NCBI GenBank assembly: GCA_037447655.1
Contig: JBBHKE010003217.1
Coordinates: 47,544-111,543, forward strand
Source: Zygnema cylindricum
Taxonomy: Eukaryota; Streptophyta; Zygnematophyceae; Zygnematales; Zygnemataceae
Direction: 5' to 3'
DNA length: 64,000 bases
Shown: one piece after another, positions 44,694-56,297 of the stretch
How the letters are laid out: each line of letters opens with the position of its first letter
Numbering within the stretch: the first letter of the stretch is position 1
Notes under the pieces: generated by a model
What the model was told of the DNA's origin: nothing
The model's input: only the letters and a program-made list of their open reading frames with translations
Database searches by the model: none
Translations under genes and position numbers: made by a program

Positions 44694-45230
44694 CACCGTC
44701 AATCGTTATTAGCGTTGTGTTCGCTAATTCCGTCCCGTTTTTTTTATTTTATTCTCCATTAGTGTAGTTCATTCTATTTTTTTCTTTATTCTATTTAGAG
44801 TTGTTTTCAGTACGCTGTCTCTTAAATAGAGTGGTATACGGTTAGTGTCAGACCGTACATAAATGTACCTTTTAAAGTTAAAAAGTACAATATATTAGTT
44901 TTAGTATCCGTGGACGCATGAGAATGTGCGTTCTAAAAAGGAAAAAAATCCATGTCATAAAAAATCCCGCTCACACATATTCGTCCGACAGCCGCGCTTC
45001 GACCGTGTGAATGTACGATTTGTGTACAATTTGTCAGATTTTGTAAGGAGACCTATATTAATGTAAGCATGTTTGCGACCGACATTTTTTTTTCAAAGAT
45101 CCAAATTACCATAGCCAAACAATCAGAATGTTTGATTTTTTCCAAAATTTTCAAATTCTTAAATAACGTACACCACGGTAATTATTTTTATACGCTAAAA
45201 AAACTTACACGCTAATAACGATTGGCGGTG
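44694..45230. mobile_element. TA-flanked MITE, 538-bp subfamily (nested)
   Basis: CACCGTCAATCGTTATTAGCG to CGCTAATAACGATTGGCGGTG, with TA on each side, inserted inside the MITE starting at 44255. Confidence 0.95.
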
Positions 45231-45257
45231 TAATTTTTTCATTACGCTATATTTTTT

Positions 45258-46367
45258 GGGAATTGATCATGAGAGTGACTATTTTGGTTGCGCACAGTCA
45301 CTTACGTCATTTTGTCAAAAAATGTACGTTTGAAGTACATATCGGTACAAATAAAGTACCGTTGAGTATAAATTTGACGGTTAATCGGTTGAACATCTTT
45401 GACTTTCATAACATTGTTTCAACCGCTTAGAATTTTGCCGCGCTTGCGAACGTCGACCGTCATAATAAAATTAGCAATTCACACGGCCGGCGAGCGTTTA
45501 CGGTACCAAAACTGCGGCGACCACATGTAAATAAAATGGTTGCAGACAGTCACTTTTTGTCGTTACCTGAGCTCCACGGTGTGAGCACTTAGCCGCAAAA
45601 TTGAAATTTAATCGTCTAAGCGTTACATTGAACTTAGACGCAAAATGAAAAGAAACGTAAATAGTGTGGCTCGATTTCGTCGCGCGGGACGACGCGCACT
45701 TTTTCATTTAATTTCAATTTATATTTTTACGCCGGTTCGTTTTATTATAGTCTACAAAGTTTATTTCGTTTCGTGTGTTCTAATATTTTCGTACAAGACT
45801 TATAGGATTTAAACATTGTTGATTCGTAAATAGGTGGCTCGATTTCGTCGCGCGTGACGACGCGCATTATTTTTATGCCGGTTCGTTTTATAATAGTTAC
45901 AAAGTTTATTTTAGTTCCGTGCGTATTAATATTTCCGTACAAAACTTATAGTACTTCAATTTAAAGACGTCTCTTTTCATTTTGCATCTAAGTTCAATGT
46001 AACGCTTAGACGATTAAATTTCAATTTTGCGGCTAAGTGCTCACACCGTGGAGCTCAGGTAACGACAAAAAGTGACTGTCTGCAACCATTTTATTTACAT
46101 GTGGTCGCCGCAGTTTTGGTACCGTAAACGCTCGCCGGCCGTGTGAATTGCTAATTTTATTATGACGGTCGACGTTCGCAAGCGCGGCAAAATTCTAAGC
46201 GGTCGAAACAATGTTATGAAAGTCAAAGATGTTCAACCGATTGACCGTCAAATTTATACTCAACGGTACTTTATTTGTACCGATATGTACTTCAAACGTA
46301 CATTTTTTGACAAAATGACGTAAGTGACTGTGCGCAACCAAAACAGTCACTGTCATGCTCAATTCCC
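45258..46367. mobile_element. Foldback element FB2, complete, TSD TATTTTTT
   Basis: Starts GGGAATTGATCATGAGAG and ends GCATGACAGTG..CAATTCCC-type inverse (CATGCTCAATTCCC). Arms of about 400 bp are almost perfectly complementary (45258-45655 and 45965-46367). Between them a directly repeated unit of about 168 bp (GGCTCGATTTCGTCGCGCG at 45670 and 45836) occurs twice. 8-bp TSDs lie at 45250-45257 and 46368-46375. No ORF. An 8-bp TSD would fit hAT or Mutator-type mobilisation. Confidence 0.9.
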
Positions 46368-46637
46368 TATTTTTTATTACGCTAATAGCGATTCACGGTG
46401 TACTTATGTTTGGGATCAATACTTCTATGTTGAAAATCGTGAAAGGTTCTTCGAGCATAAGAATCTGTATGTTAGATTTGTGCCAGCGGCAAAAATCAAC
46501 ATTTATGTCAGCGCACTAAATGGAAGATTTCAAATTTTCGACGTTGCGTCCTCTATAACTGTACGGATATTGCAATACTGAAATGTTTTTAAAGTTATAT
46601 GTTACAACACTAAATTGTTGCTTCAACGGAAGCGTTA

Positions 46638-46856
46638 CCACCGCGAATCGTTATTAGCGTCAAGGTTAGTTTCGCCACTTAAAACAAATTTTATCCGTAC
46701 ACACTTGTCGGATTGTATATCTGATGGCTGCGATTAAAAGTCAACATTTTCATCTTCCGATTGGCCGTCTCAAATTAAAAATCCGACAAGTGTGTACAGA
46801 GAAAATATGTTTTAAGTGGCGAAAAAAACCTTTACGCTAATAACGATTCGCGGTGG
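46638..46856. mobile_element. TA-flanked MITE, GCCACTTAAAACAT subfamily
   Basis: CCACCGCGAATCGTTATTAGCG-type start and CGCTAATAACGATTCGCGGTGG-type end, with TA on each side. Inner TTCGCCACTTAAAACAAAT and GTTTTAAGTGGCGAAAAA repeats. Confidence 0.9.
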
Positions 46857-46858
46857 TA

Positions 46859-47603
46859 GAGGATATCCCCGGCAAAGATTTTTCGTGGCTTTTGTTAGAT
46901 TCGCATCTAGTCTGTCCAGCGTTAAACGTAATCTGCTGTAGCTTTACACGTGGTTAATTCGCATACGTCCAGATTTTTGGCCACCGTCAAACTGGGAGGA
47001 CGGTATTCAAAAACTGGCTGGATAGAGCGATTATATCGCGAATGCGAAAATAAAACATCGGACGGTCAATGCTTACGCTTGGATGCTTGGAGAATCTTGA
47101 TAGATTTGAAGAAAGCATTTTTACCAAAAAATACGAAATGGTACGAAACGTACGGTATCAGCACTTTTTTCGTTGATAGTTCACTTTAGTTCGTCCATGG
47201 GTGTTTTGTTCGTCCGCGCGTGTTTCAGTGCAGTAATTAGTTTGTCCGTGCGTGTTTCCACTGCAGTAATTAGTTCGTCCGTGCGTGTTTTTCTAACGGC
47301 GAAGCCGTCTCCTTCGGTCTCATGCTGACAACTGGGCCGCGCACATCAGAGGATCAAAGTTATAAGACCAGTGTTCCATCGGGAGGCTCCTGCAATTGTA
47401 CGGAAAACATTACTGGCTGTATTATTCAGGACTTGGTGTCATCGGGTCGTGCTTGTAAACAAGCGTTCACAAATGTGCTAAGATTTAAGCATTACCACGT
47501 AAGTTTAAGCTGCTATAATGATAATTGTCAAAGATTTAAAAAATTGACCAATTCAATGTAAAAATTGTACATTCGTATCATATAACTGATACGAATTCTG
47601 CGT
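46859..47603. other. No recognised feature
   Basis: Includes a tandem TTCGTCCGTGCGTGTTT motif at 47190-47300. The 79-codon frame at 46950-47189 is unrecognised; part of it resembles 48780-48870. Confidence 0.4.
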
Positions 47604-48429
47604 GCTGTTGGGTATCGAGGACCGTTTGCCGATTTTCGATATGTATCGAATTTCAGGTACTCGATAATCGATATATCGCTTCTATATATCGAATTTCAAA
47701 TAATCGCGATATATCGTCGATATATCGAATCTAAAAAATAATAATAATAATAATAATCCACAGGTTTTCAAAGTCTCGTGACTTCAGACAAAGTGACTGT
47801 AAAATCTTTGCCGGAAAGAAATACGGTTTTTTCCTGAAAGTCAGCAGAGTGAAGGAGATCTCTGAGGTACATTGAAGAGGTACACTTTTGAAGTACACGT
47901 ACATCATACGAAGGTACGATTTTATAGACGAAAAAGGTCGGTTTCCATATATTCGATGATTTTTTAGATTTGGTAGTCAACTTCCGTAGAACCACTCATA
48001 TTAGAACACTCATGTAAAACTTTTTGACAAAAGATGCGTGATGTACCCGAGGCCCTCTGTAATACATAAATTTTGTTGTCCGTACTATTACGCAGACCTC
48101 CTCGTGTAACCATACCCCAAATAATTAATCATTACAATTTCAGAATTAGTACTTTTTTGTCGGTTACATTTTGCGGCGTCTACATTTAGGTCACGGAACG
48201 AAAATCACGGCGTACGTGGCGTATTAGACAATTTGACTTTTTTTCGCTAAAATAACATATTATATAAAAAAAATAAAAAATAATATTTAAAAAATACTAT
48301 ATATCGCGATATATATCGCGATGAATTATGTTGGTCTCGGTAGGAAATATCGAGGATCCTGCTCGATCGATATCGATATACCAAATATCGAGATTATCGC
48401 GATATTAATTTACCCGATACCCAACACTA
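47604..48429. mobile_element. hAT-like element, ATCG-palindrome family
   Basis: GCTGTTGGGTATCGAGG at the left and CCCGATACCCAACACTA at the right are inverted. Flanking CTGCGTG / CTGCGTAC suggests a decayed 8-bp TSD. The interior has many TATCGATATATCG words and an AATAAT run. No transposase found. Confidence 0.7.
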
Positions 48430-48929
48430 CTGCGTACTATGTCATTGCACTATAGAAACCGCCTTTTCTTCGCAGACGATCTGTCGTTTTTAGCGGTTGC
48501 TTTTTCAGCCTTGTCTTTCCAAAACGAAAACTGAAGATGTTATGGGCTTCTCGCGGACTAAAGTGGACGGACCACTTTTTTCGAAGGCGTATGGCCTCTG
48601 CCACGTGTGAAATTCTTTAGTACATTGTCGCACGAAAACATATGGTCCACGTGCAAATATTTTACAAGCTCCCTAGATGGCAAGCCACCTCCTATAGGTG
48701 GGTGGGCAGGTGGCTAGCCATCTACAGAGCCAGATGGAGAGTTTGCTTGGCGGATGAGGACCCGAATATGATCGACGGTTAATATTTGCACCTGGACACT
48801 TGGAGAGTCTTAGCAGGATCTCTTGTAATGTTTTTTTCAGGAAAAACAAAAAACATCGTACGACATGATACGAAAATGTACAATTTTGTTTAAACAACCT
48901 CAGTTTTCTCAAGATGGAACTCAGCATAA
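48430..48929. other. Mostly unrecognised; relic of a Harbinger-like end
   Basis: 48840-48926 (AACAACCTCAGTTTTCTC...GGAACTCAGCA) is a decayed copy of the right end of 39551-40277. The rest is unassigned. Confidence 0.45.
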
Positions 48930-49636
48930 GGGTGACGTTTTATCGAACGAAAACGGTTGTTTTCGGACCTCTCTGTACTACAATGTACCTCTTATTTTGT
49001 TTTTATTATCGAACAATATTACAGAGAATCTTGCCAATATGCTCCAAAGGTCGGGGAGGTAACAGTGACCGTTGGATATTCATTCGTGTACCTAGAGAGG
49101 TACATCACCATCTACAACAAAATTTGAGCCGCGACACGCTGAATAATGAACATACGTGTCGAAACGGCAACCAAAGGAAATAAAAAAAAATCGCACATGG
49201 TTTTATACATTAAAAAATACATTCGAAATCACAAAGGTGATCTTGTAACGCACTTTCATCACGCTATTTTTTTTAACGCCCATTCGTAACACTATTTATG
49301 GAAATGCTCATTCGTCACACGAAAAATCAGAAACCCTAATAAAAATGAGCTGCTATTTGACAAGGAGTTTGCAAATAGGACAAGGAGTTTGCAAAGAGGA
49401 CAAAAGTTTGTGTTGTACACTGACCTGGTAGGCGACATACATGGGTACGCAAATGAAGATTTTAAGTTAAAAATTGTCAGTGTGAAAGTCATTGACGATT
49501 ATCAATATCCGATCTTAACTTACGTGGTACCACTAAATCTCAAACATGTGGATTACAAACTATGCGCGTTGTTCAACATGCGGCATACTGCAATGTTGGC
49601 CTTGCACTTACATAACTTCCAGAAGGAACTTCACCC
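48930..49636. mobile_element. PIF/Harbinger-like element with TAA TSD
   Basis: Begins GGGTGACGTTTTATCG and ends AGAAGGAACTTCACCC, flanked by TAA at 48927-48929 and 49637-49639. It is an inverted relative of 39551-40277 (shared GAGCCGCGACACGCTG). No transposase recognised; a 114-codon frame at 49389-49733 crosses its end and is probably spurious. Confidence 0.8.
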
Positions 49637-49639
49637 TAA

Positions 49640-50046
49640 GATGCCAATGCACTGGGTAATGTTTCTTAAATCAATCAAATACGCTGTAATAAGGAAGTCG
49701 GTGCACGAAAATTGCTACGTGTTGCGCCAATAGTTAGATACGCCAATTCGATTAATTTATTCATGCGAATTGACGTTTGTAAAAATTGTTGAAGACATCA
49801 CGGTAATTTTGAATATTTAGCATGGACGAGGGACCCTAGGCATTAGAGGGAAATATAATTGGCATTACTAACGTTCATAAAAATGTCCTTATGATTTCCA
49901 ACCAATAACTACATTACAGTAGGTGTAATGACAACATGACTAACGAACTGGTTAACAAACTTGTTCAAAATTATTGGAGTTCCGTCATTCGTTAATCGTT
50001 ACTGTATGTTTCAATGCGATTTGCCAGCTAACATACAATTAAATAA
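49640..50046. other. No recognised feature
   Basis: Intergenic sequence between two mobile elements. Confidence 0.4.
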
Positions 50047-51498
50047 GAGAATTGCAAATCGAATAAACGATTTTTGCTGCGCGCAGGTAGTTGTTAGAAA
50101 TTATATATTTGAAGTAGAGTTTCGTACAAGCTACGTACCTTTAAGTTCAAATTTGACGGTCAATCCGTCGAACAACTTTGACTTGCGAAATATTGCAACG
50201 GCATTTAAAAAAATGTCGCGCTTGCGAACGTCGACCATCTTGAAAAAAAAAACAATTCACATCGCCAGCGCAGGTTTAGTGTAACAAAATTGAGGCAGCC
50301 ACATATAATTAAAATGGTTGCGCGTAGGTACACCGCGAATCCTAATTAGAGTAAATTACTCTAATTCGGTCGTTGGAAATTTCGACTCTATCACATGAAA
50401 TAGAGTAAACGATTCTAATTTGTTCATTATTCTATTTAAGGAAAAGTTTAATTAGTGATTTTAATTCTAATACAGGTTCGTTTTAAATAGTGTGGAGTAC
50501 GGACGACCTCCGATCGTGCTGATTTGTACTTTATTAAGTAAAAAAGTACAAAGAATGATTTAATACAGGCCGTTATCATTTAAATGCGTTTTAACAAACC
50601 GCGTAGTGCAAACGTCATAGTGCCGATAAACTGTACGTTTTTGCCAAATTCTGTACCAATACCTTATTTACAGTAGAGGATATTAGCGTGCCAAATTAGA
50701 GTAAACTTCATAGTTGAAACAACTCTATCACATAAATTAGCGCTCATTACTCTAATTGTTTTTTTTAGTTTTTGTACTCTAATTTTTTCATTACTCTAAT
50801 TACGATTCGCGGTGTAGTTACTCAGTTCACGTGAGCTCCACTGTGAAAGCACACACCGACAATGTGAATCAATGTGAAGTACTTATTCAATGTAAGAATG
50901 TTAATTCGTAAATAGTGTGGCGAAATCAATGTGAAGTACATTTTCAATGTAAAAATGTTGATTCGTAAATAGTGTGGCTTCATTTGGTCGCGCGTGACAA
51001 CGCGTCATTTTAGTTTCATTGATATTTATTCGCGGGTACGCTTTTATATTTTGTACGAAGTTTATTTCGTTTCGTGCGAGTTTATATATGTCGTACGTCG
51101 TCCTTTAATTTGTGTCCAAGTTCAGCGTAACGTCTCACGATTAGATTCCATTTTTGCGGCTAAGTCAAATGTTGGTGTGTGCTTTCACAGTGGAGCTCAC
51201 GTGAAGTGAGTAACTACCTGCGCGCAACCATTTTATTTATATGTGGCTGCCTCAGTTTTGTTACAGTAAACCTGCGCCGACCGTGTGAATTGTTTTTTTT
51301 TTCATGACGGTCGACGTTCGCAAGCGCGACAGTTTTTTAACCGCCGTTACAATATTTGGCCAGTCAAAGTTGTTCGACGGAGTGACCGTTAAATCTAAAC
51401 ATAAAGCTACGTAGCGTGTACGAAACTGTACTGCAAATGTACAATTTTTGACAACTACCTGCGCGAAGTAAAAATCGTCTTTGTGATTAGCAATTCCC
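50047..51498. mobile_element. Foldback element FB2 split by a MITE
   Basis: Left arm from GAGAATTGCAAATCG and right arm to GATTAGCAATTCCC. They share AAACGATTTTTGCTGCGCGC and TTTACTGTAACAAAA in inverted form. A MITE (50331-50814) inserted at a TA in the left arm. Possible TSDs TTAAATAA / TACAAAAA do not match well. Confidence 0.8.
50331..50814. mobile_element. TA-flanked MITE, ATTAGAGTA subfamily, inside FB2
   Basis: CACCGCGAATCCTAATTAG to CTAATTACGATTCGCGGTG. The interrupted FB2 sequence GCAGGTAGTTACTCA is restored if the MITE and one TA are removed. Confidence 0.95.
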
Positions 51499-52219
51499 TA
51501 CAAAAATAGAATCCAAGGGTTGAGAATAAGAGAGCGTCTCCATGTGCCTAAGGGTTTTTTTTTCTGTCGTTTTTATGTAAAACTTAGAGCCGTATCGCTT
51601 AAGTTTCAACTGTAGAAAAAAATAGAAAAAATGAGAAGGACATTTTGCGTCATCATCGAATTTAGGATGCACTACATGTTTTCGTCGTGTGTTCTTTGAC
51701 CAACGGCCACGCCAAAAAACGTAATTTTCAAACTTTATTTTAAAGCACATGGAAGATGTGTTTTATAACAAAGTATATTCGAAAAACAAATAGGAACACG
51801 TATTCGCACTTGTAAAGTTTTATACACAAATTTCAAACGAATTTAAGCGACGGCAAAGGGTACAGTATTCTTTATTTTTTGTCTGTTTTGCGTTCAGGTA
51901 CGACGATGCAAAGTACACAATTTGTTTGGTTTGTTGTCCGTTTGCGCGTGGTACTGATTTTATTTCGCCAGGGGTCTCAAGATTTCGATGCCATTTCACG
52001 TCGAGCGGACATGCCACGCAAAAAGGCAAACTACATCTTCTTCAACCGTGAAACGGCAGAGGCTGGAAAGCGACACGTCTACAATGTCACGAATACTCAT
52101 GCGACGTCACCAGCAGTTAGAAAAAATAACGTGCTTCATCACCGATTGTAGACGTTGATAGCCGTCACGGGCATTGTCAGTGTATACAACCGTCACAACC
52201 TTAAGTAACCATGTCGTTT
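51499..52219. other. No recognised feature
   Basis: Short ORFs only. 52060-52200 has TACAATGTCAC / CAACCGTCACAAC words like the FB1 arms. Confidence 0.4.
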
Positions 52220-52726
52220 GCTACATTCACACTGCAAATGGATGATGAATGAGATGAGGAAACGAATGTCTTTTTGTTTTGTTTGGACGTGAAACGCCCT
52301 TGACGTTAATCTCACGTCAACTAAATCGTCGCGATGTGAACCATGTTGCTGTACGATTAAGCGCCTAATGATTCAAATCCCTCCGTACCAAACCATCGTA
52401 CATCAGAGATTTCGTTACAGTACGGATGAATTATTCGGGATGCGACTTCATGTTTTTTCAAAGTCAAATTTCTACATTCCGAAAAGGATCTCCGAGAAAA
52501 AGGATGACTTACCACAGTTGTCAAGTTTTGAAGCACTTGATCGTATGTTTTGTTCGTCGATACGCTCCAAATCGTATATTTTGTCTGTCGCTACGCTCCG
52601 AAAAGGTTGACAGCCGAGCAGTCCAGTTTGGCGCCTCTGTTTTTGTTTTTTTGCGAAATGAATGGTACGGGATCATTCATTTTATCATCTCATTCATCAT
52701 CCATTTCCGGTGTGAATGCACTAGTT
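52220..52726. mobile_element. Short TIR element (ATTCACAC ends)
   Basis: CATTCACACTGCAAATGGATG...AATGAGATGAGG near 52224 is inverted at 52680-52721 (CATCTCATTCATCATCCATT, GTGTGAATGCACTAG). About 507 bp with no gene. The superfamily is undetermined and ends are approximate. Confidence 0.65.
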
Positions 52727-52731
52727 GTTAC

Positions 52732-53048
52732 TAGTGTTGGGTATCGGGTAAATTCTTATCGCGATAATTTCGATATTCGATGTATCAAATATCGATCGAG
52801 CAGAATCCTCGATATATCGTACCGAGACCAACATAAATTATCGCGATATATAATATTTTTTTAAATTTAATATTTTATATTTTTATATAATATGTTATTT
52901 TAGCGGAAAGGCATGACGTGATTTTCGTTCCGTGACTTAAAGGTAGACGCCGCAAATTGTAACCGAAAAAAAAGTACTAATTCTGTAATTCATATAATTA
53001 TTTATTTGGCGTATGGTTACATCAGGTGGTCTTTGTAATAGTACGGAC
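52732..53048. mobile_element. hAT-like element, truncated
   Basis: Begins TAGTGTTGGGTATCGGGTAA, an inverted match to the right part of 47604-48429. It is cut at AATAGTACGGAC by the next element. Confidence 0.75.
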
Positions 53049-53593
53049 CATAGTTCAAAAGTAGGCGCTTTTATGGTAGGCCTTTGGTAGGTGCACAAAA
53101 CTTGGCACTAAACTCTCGTAGAGTAGGCATACTGTATGGGTGTGTGCTGTGGACACTATTGTACGGACGTACGAATGTGACGTATGAAATAGTTCAGCGC
53201 ACGCCGACGGACGAAATTTTTTAGCGAACTAAAACACGCGGACGTTCAAATTTGCAGACGCTAATATGACAGATAGTCCTTTCGTAAATTGTATTATGGG
53301 CTTCTCATGTGATCTTCTTATATCGCTACTTTTATCATAAACCGTCCGATCGTCTGAATCGGACGGTTTAAAAAAGTTTTACCTCAAAACTCACATAAAT
53401 TATTTTTTTTGTCCGATTTTTTTTCAAAATTTAGACATGACGTTTAATTCTCTATCGATCGATGTGCAACTCAACCCTGTAACCATTTTTTTCATTTTTC
53501 GACCAATACAATATGGGTCTTAAGGGCATATTGTATGTTTTGCATACAATAGGCATATTGTATGGGCCTACTTTCACCTACTTTTCAACTATG
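53049..53593. mobile_element. hAT-like MITE with CATAGTTCAAAAGTAGG ends
   Basis: CATAGTTCAAAAGTAGGCG at the left and CCTACTTTTCAACTATG at the right. Longer relative of 53991-54296. Flanks do not match, so the right flank was probably lost or rearranged. Confidence 0.75.
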
Positions 53594-53654
53594 CTCTCAA
53601 GCTCCTCTACCACGGTCAGACACAAGTCTCCACACTTCATTTATATCAACATTC

Positions 53655-54455
53655 TGTTAGAGTCAAAATTGTAATAAGTCGACGTGGCCTGTCGCGCGAC
53701 CGAATAGTTTGTCTTTTGTTGTCAAGCGTGTGGTCTTGTTTTTGTCTTAGTATGTTTCGTAGTTTGTTTCGTAGATTCCCGGTCTCACATAGATTCGGTT
53801 TGCGACGAACAGGTACAGATGTTGTTTGGTGTGTAAGGTTTGTCGTTAGTTGGTTTTTGTGTGTACGTATGGTAGTACCACGCAGTTTTGTGTTGATTCG
53901 ATTTGGTATCGTAGGCGCTTCGTGCGCACTTTACATTTGGTCTTGATTTATAGTTTGAAGTAGTGATGTGACGTCTGGTGTACTATATACCATAGTTCAA
54001 AAGTAGGCGTTTTTATGGTAGGCCTTTGGTTGGCGCCTTTATCGTAAGTTGTGTTATGTGTTTTTCATGTGATCTTCTTAGATCGCTACTTTGATCAGCG
54101 ACCGTCCGATCGTCCGAATCTAAAGGTGTAAATAATTTTTTTTGGTCTGAATGTTTTAATTGGTCCAATTTTTTGTCGGAATGTTTTAATTGGTCCGAAT
54201 AGGTCCGAATACAATATGGGTCGTAAGGTCATATTTTATGTTTTGCGTACAATAGGCATATTGTATGGGCCTATTTTCACCTACTTTTGAACTATGCTAT
54301 ATACTGCATATTAGTGGGAGGGAAAAATGTACACTTATTGTGGGAGAAAATGTCCATGAAATATATTGGCTTTTGTGGACAGTCCTCTCTCATGTGATTT
54401 TATATGGATGCTTCCGCTGTTATCTTGCACCTTGATTTATTGTAATATCCTATCA
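53655..54455 (+). repeat. 5' LTR of element B, carrying a MITE
   Basis: Starts TGTTAGAGTCAAAATTG, matching TGTTTGAGTCAAAATTG of the 3' LTR at 59402. Removing the hAT-like MITE and one TSD (314 bp) leaves an LTR of about 487 bp. It ends ATCCTATCA, 2 nt before the primer site. Confidence 0.85.
53991..54296. mobile_element. hAT-like MITE with perfect 8-bp TSD CTATATAC
   Basis: 306 bp. CATAGTTCAAAAGTAGGCG and CCTACTTTTGAACTATG-type inverted ends. CTATATAC lies at 53983-53990 and 54297-54304. It inserted in the 5' LTR of element B. Confidence 0.95.
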
Positions 54456-54457
54456 AG

Positions 54458-54469
54458 TGGTATCGGAGC
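54458..54469 (+). other. Primer-binding site of element B (initiator-tRNA 3' end)
   Basis: TGGTATCGGAGC matches the usual plant retrotransposon site TGGTATCAGAGC, complementary to the 3' end of initiator tRNA(Met), at 11 of 12 positions. This is the ordinary mode, unlike elements A, C and E. Confidence 0.85.
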
Positions 54470-54514
54470 TTATGTGCTCCATTGAGGTGTACAAGGGTGG
54501 CTAGTTTGGCCGCC

Positions 54515-56297
54515 ATGGGGAGAAAGAAGAAAAATACCCCTTCTCCTATGATGCCTTCTTCTTCTACAATGATTCCTTGACCTCCGGATCCGGATCCTTC
54601 GGATCCATCCGAATCCAAATCATCTTCGGATTTGGAAGTAAAAACTCCATTTGCGTTCACCGGCAAAACTTTTGAGGAGGCTGTTCCGATCGATCCGATC
54701 GGACAAAAAAAAGAAAATGAGAGGAAAAAGAATGAGGAAGATGACGCGATGGAAGCTCGTCTTCAAAAACTGATGGATGGTCTTTTCCGCTATGTTGATC
54801 AACGAATTTCCGAGGCAAACTGTGTTACGAGACCTCCATTTTTCGGAGATCCCATTTTGACATAAAGGGTCGTTGATACGGAAGGAGATGAAGTAGATGA
54901 AGAGGAGAGGAGGGAATTGATTCGAAAGGGGAAACTTTCCCATCGATGACGATTCCGATCTTGATGATTGGAGTGAAGGGGACGAACAAGTTGAATCCAT
55001 GTCCGGAAAAATCGTCATCTTCAATAGAACGAATTATCTAGCGTGGAAGAAATATATCAAAGGTCAATTTAAATTAAAGCGACTTTGGAAGGTGGTAAAA
55101 GGGGTGAACAAGATGCCTACCTCGGATCGGAGAGTTTATCGAGTATGGACAAAGAAAAATCAAACTGCCGTTGGCAGTTTATTCCAATCATGCAACATTT
55201 CTATTCATGATATATTTCTCACCCTAAGATTTGCCCATGATTGTTGGGTAGCCCTTGAAAATCACTTTGAGAAGAGTCTTCAAAATAAGGGGCAACACAT
55301 TTATACAAATCATACATCTTTCAAAGTGAAACCAAATGAATCTATCGATGAGACCGCAAAGAAATTTAATATAATTATTGAGCAACTCGCAAATTTGGGA
55401 AAATTTATTGAAGAGAATAATAAGGCATCGGTCTTCACACATGCCTTGCCGGAGAAAATGATACATTTAAGGGACATCCTTTTATCAAGGGATTCAAATA
55501 CATTGGACTCGATTATCACATTCCTCAAATCGACCGAGGTGAATTGTCCGAGTTCATCGAGGGGACCCCAACCGACCGGTTCCCTCAATGCGACGTCACC
55601 GAAAACGCCCGATCTAAATTATTTTTGGGGAAGAGGAGGTAGAAGAGGGGGAAATCCGAGAGGAAGAGGGGGACGAGGAATCACAAGGGCCGGGAGATCT
55701 CCTTCCCAGCCTAGATATTTTGATCTGCCTAATGTTGCATGCTTTCAGTGTGGCAAACTTGGTCATATGGCGGCTTCTTGCCCGGATAAGGAACGCCAAT
55801 GTCATTTTTGCGGGAAATGGGGCCATATAAGCCCTCAATGTTTTTTGAAAGCCCATAATGGAGGCGGTAGCGATAGTGGAGGCGGCGGCGGCCGATACGG
55901 TGGTCGCGGTGGCGGTCGTCTTGGTGGCCGCGGTGGTTGTGGCGGCCGCCATGGAAGAGTAGGAGGACATTTTTTGGGCGACGATCAATTTGAAGGAGGA
56001 GGAGAGGCGCAAATATTTTCTGCCCTTAACCTGTCGTTTGACTTGTTGACAGGTGCTACGGTACACAAAAAGGAGTGGATCATCAATTTTGGCGCGTCAC
56101 ACCACGTTTGTACGGACGCGTCACTTTTCCACGATTTTCGCCAACTCACGGTACCGAAAAAAATAACTGTCGCAAGTGGACAGATAATTTCAATCGGTAC
56201 AGTGGGTACAGTACGGTTAGACTTACCAAATTTGGATTCAAATGGCGTAGAAAAAACTGACGCAAATCTAATTGACGAATGTTTTGTACCTACTTGA
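54515..56297 (+). pseudogene. Element B gag and start of protease
   Basis: Starts MGRKKKNTPSPMMPSS at 54515, matching the leader ORF of element D. A TGA lies at 54578, a TAA at 54863 and a frameshift near 54945. The frame continues from 54999 (MSGKIVIFNRTNYLAWKK). Two CCHC knuckles (CFQCGKLGHMAASC, CHFCGKWGHISPQC) sit between glycine/arginine-rich repeats. The protease site reads WIINFGASHHVCTD: the catalytic Asp is Asn, so it is inactive. A frameshift at about 56285 leads into pol. Confidence 0.85.

Larger units (their letters stand above)
44255..46400. mobile_element. Nested MITE, GGTACCCC subfamily, carrying two other elements
   Basis: The host MITE is 44255-44693, 45231-45257 and 46376-46400, ending GCGATTCACGGTG. 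Rejoined it matches the inverse of 37989-38477. It was entered first or second by a MITE (44694-45230) at TA and by the palindromic FB2 element (45258-46367) with an 8-bp TSD. Confidence 0.9.

Noticed and set aside
49389-49733. 114-codon ORF as a host gene
   Set aside because: It begins inside a Harbinger-like element and runs across its end and TSD. The inverted relative at 39551 does not preserve the frame.
52426-52864. Overlapping ORFs of 102-104 codons
   Set aside because: They cross the right terminal repeat of a TIR element and the start of a hAT-like element, so a single gene is unlikely.
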